Positions 5,057 to 5,404 of a DNA stretch of 5,404 nt are shown in pieces; positions within the stretch are counted from its first letter, which is position 1, and each line of letters starts with the position of its first letter. The notes below the pieces were generated by a model. That model saw only the letters and a list, made by a program, of their open reading frames with translations, ran no database searches and had not been told where the DNA came from. The stretch is from an uncultured Coriobacteriaceae bacterium (GTDB lineage Bacteria; Actinomycetota; Coriobacteriia; Coriobacteriales; UMGS124), in NCBI GenBank assembly GCA_900555105.1, contig USJP01000137.1, positions 1-5,404 of the forward strand, in the 5' to 3' direction. The position numbers and the translations under genes are program-made.

Positions 5057-5404
5057 GTGCTAAAAACAATTCTGAAGCGCGTTCTGCAGGCGATACCGAC
5101 CCTGCTGATTGTCGTGACGTTCACGTTCATCCTCACGCGCATGATTCCCGGCAACCCTGCCCAGACCATCCTTGGTCCGCAGGCTACGGCTGAGAGCATC
5201 GCGGCAATGGAGACGAAGCTCGGCCTCGACCAGCCCAAGTGGGTCCAGTACATCGACTATGTCCTGTCGGTGCTTCAGGGCGACTTCGGCACGTCGTACT
5301 CCTACGACCAGCCCGTCACCGAGCTGATTGCCCAGCGCATCCCCGCAACACTGCAGATTACCATCATCGGTCTTCTCATCGCCATCATCATCGGTGTCTC
5401 CATC
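5057..5404 (+). CDS. ABC transporter permease, DppB/OppB type (5' part only)
   Basis: The first 116 codons of an inner-membrane permease for peptide import are present; the gene runs off the right edge. Family features are a basic N-terminus (MLKTILKRVLQ), a first transmembrane helix at about residues 12-30, and MIPGNPA (29-35). The periplasmic-side stretch KLGLDQPKWVQYIDYVLSVLQGDFGTSY (54-81) carries the LGLDQP and GDFGTS hallmarks. Next come PVTELIAQRIPATLQIT (86-102) and the start of a second helix (103-116). The usual length of about 310-330 residues means roughly two thirds is missing, including the EAA loop that contacts the ATPase. The start is GTG 5057, with GGTGGTGA just upstream. 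It follows the binding protein by 129 nt that hold a terminator and a possible second promoter. A partner permease and ATPases are expected downstream. Confidence 0.94.
   Translation, partial: MLKTILKRVLQAIPTLLIVVTFTFILTRMIPGNPAQTILGPQATAESIAAMETKLGLDQPKWVQYIDYVLSVLQGDFGTSYSYDQPVTELIAQRIPATLQITIIGLLIAIIIGVSI

Noticed and set aside
5014..5253. Minus-strand 79-codon open frame opposite the permease start
   Set aside because: Shadow of the permease coding region. No family resemblance, and it lies antisense to conserved GNPA and LGLDQP blocks.
1..5404. tRNA, rRNA, CRISPR array, insertion sequence or prophage signals
   Set aside because: None seen. The genes are tightly packed, there are no spaced direct repeats, no transposase or integrase, and no tRNA-like cloverleaf in the few intergenic stretches.

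Overview
The window is GC-rich with a strong G/C preference at third codon positions. The gene content and codon habit suggest a Gram-positive actinobacterium, most likely a gut or oral Coriobacteriia (Collinsella/Olsenella/Eggerthella type). That assignment is an inference from style, since no rRNA or other phylogenetic marker is present.

Layout: two divergent transcription units are separated by a 159-bp control region (3086-3244). Leftward (minus strand) runs a tight three-gene cluster: a DUF1177-family protein (3085-2129), an AroM-family protein (2087-1404) and an M18 metallo-aminopeptidase (1375-56). Its gaps are only 41 and 28 nt, so it is very probably one operon. A hairpin at the left edge (1-32) may be its terminator, cut by the window end. 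Rightward (plus strand) runs a family-5 (oligopeptide/dipeptide type) ABC transporter substrate-binding protein with a twin-arginine signal peptide (3245-4927). A convincing intrinsic terminator follows (4953-4989), then the first 116 codons of a DppB/OppB-type permease (from 5057 to the window edge).

How the genes may work together: the plus-strand unit would capture and import a peptide-like solute. The minus-strand unit supplies an intracellular aminopeptidase with strong acidic N-terminal preference in its family, plus two poorly characterised proteins. AroM-family proteins resemble the Asp/Glu racemase superfamily, and this copy has a Cys in each half. DUF1177 has no assigned activity. 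The most interesting reading is a peptide scavenging system in which AroM and DUF1177 handle an unusual amino acid or peptide modification, for example D-residues. This is a hypothesis from gene context, not something the sequence proves.

Oddities: (i) the binding protein carries a Tat signal but no lipobox cysteine, and its mature part has eleven cysteines. (ii) It contains about 24 extra residues (about 244-267) relative to the usual family spacing, with codon use unlike the rest of the gene and a TGTCCG/CGGACA inverted repeat at its edges. (iii) The control region holds two inverted repeats that overlap candidate -10 elements. (iv) A 10-mer, GTGATACCAT, occurs in both plus-unit intergenic regions.
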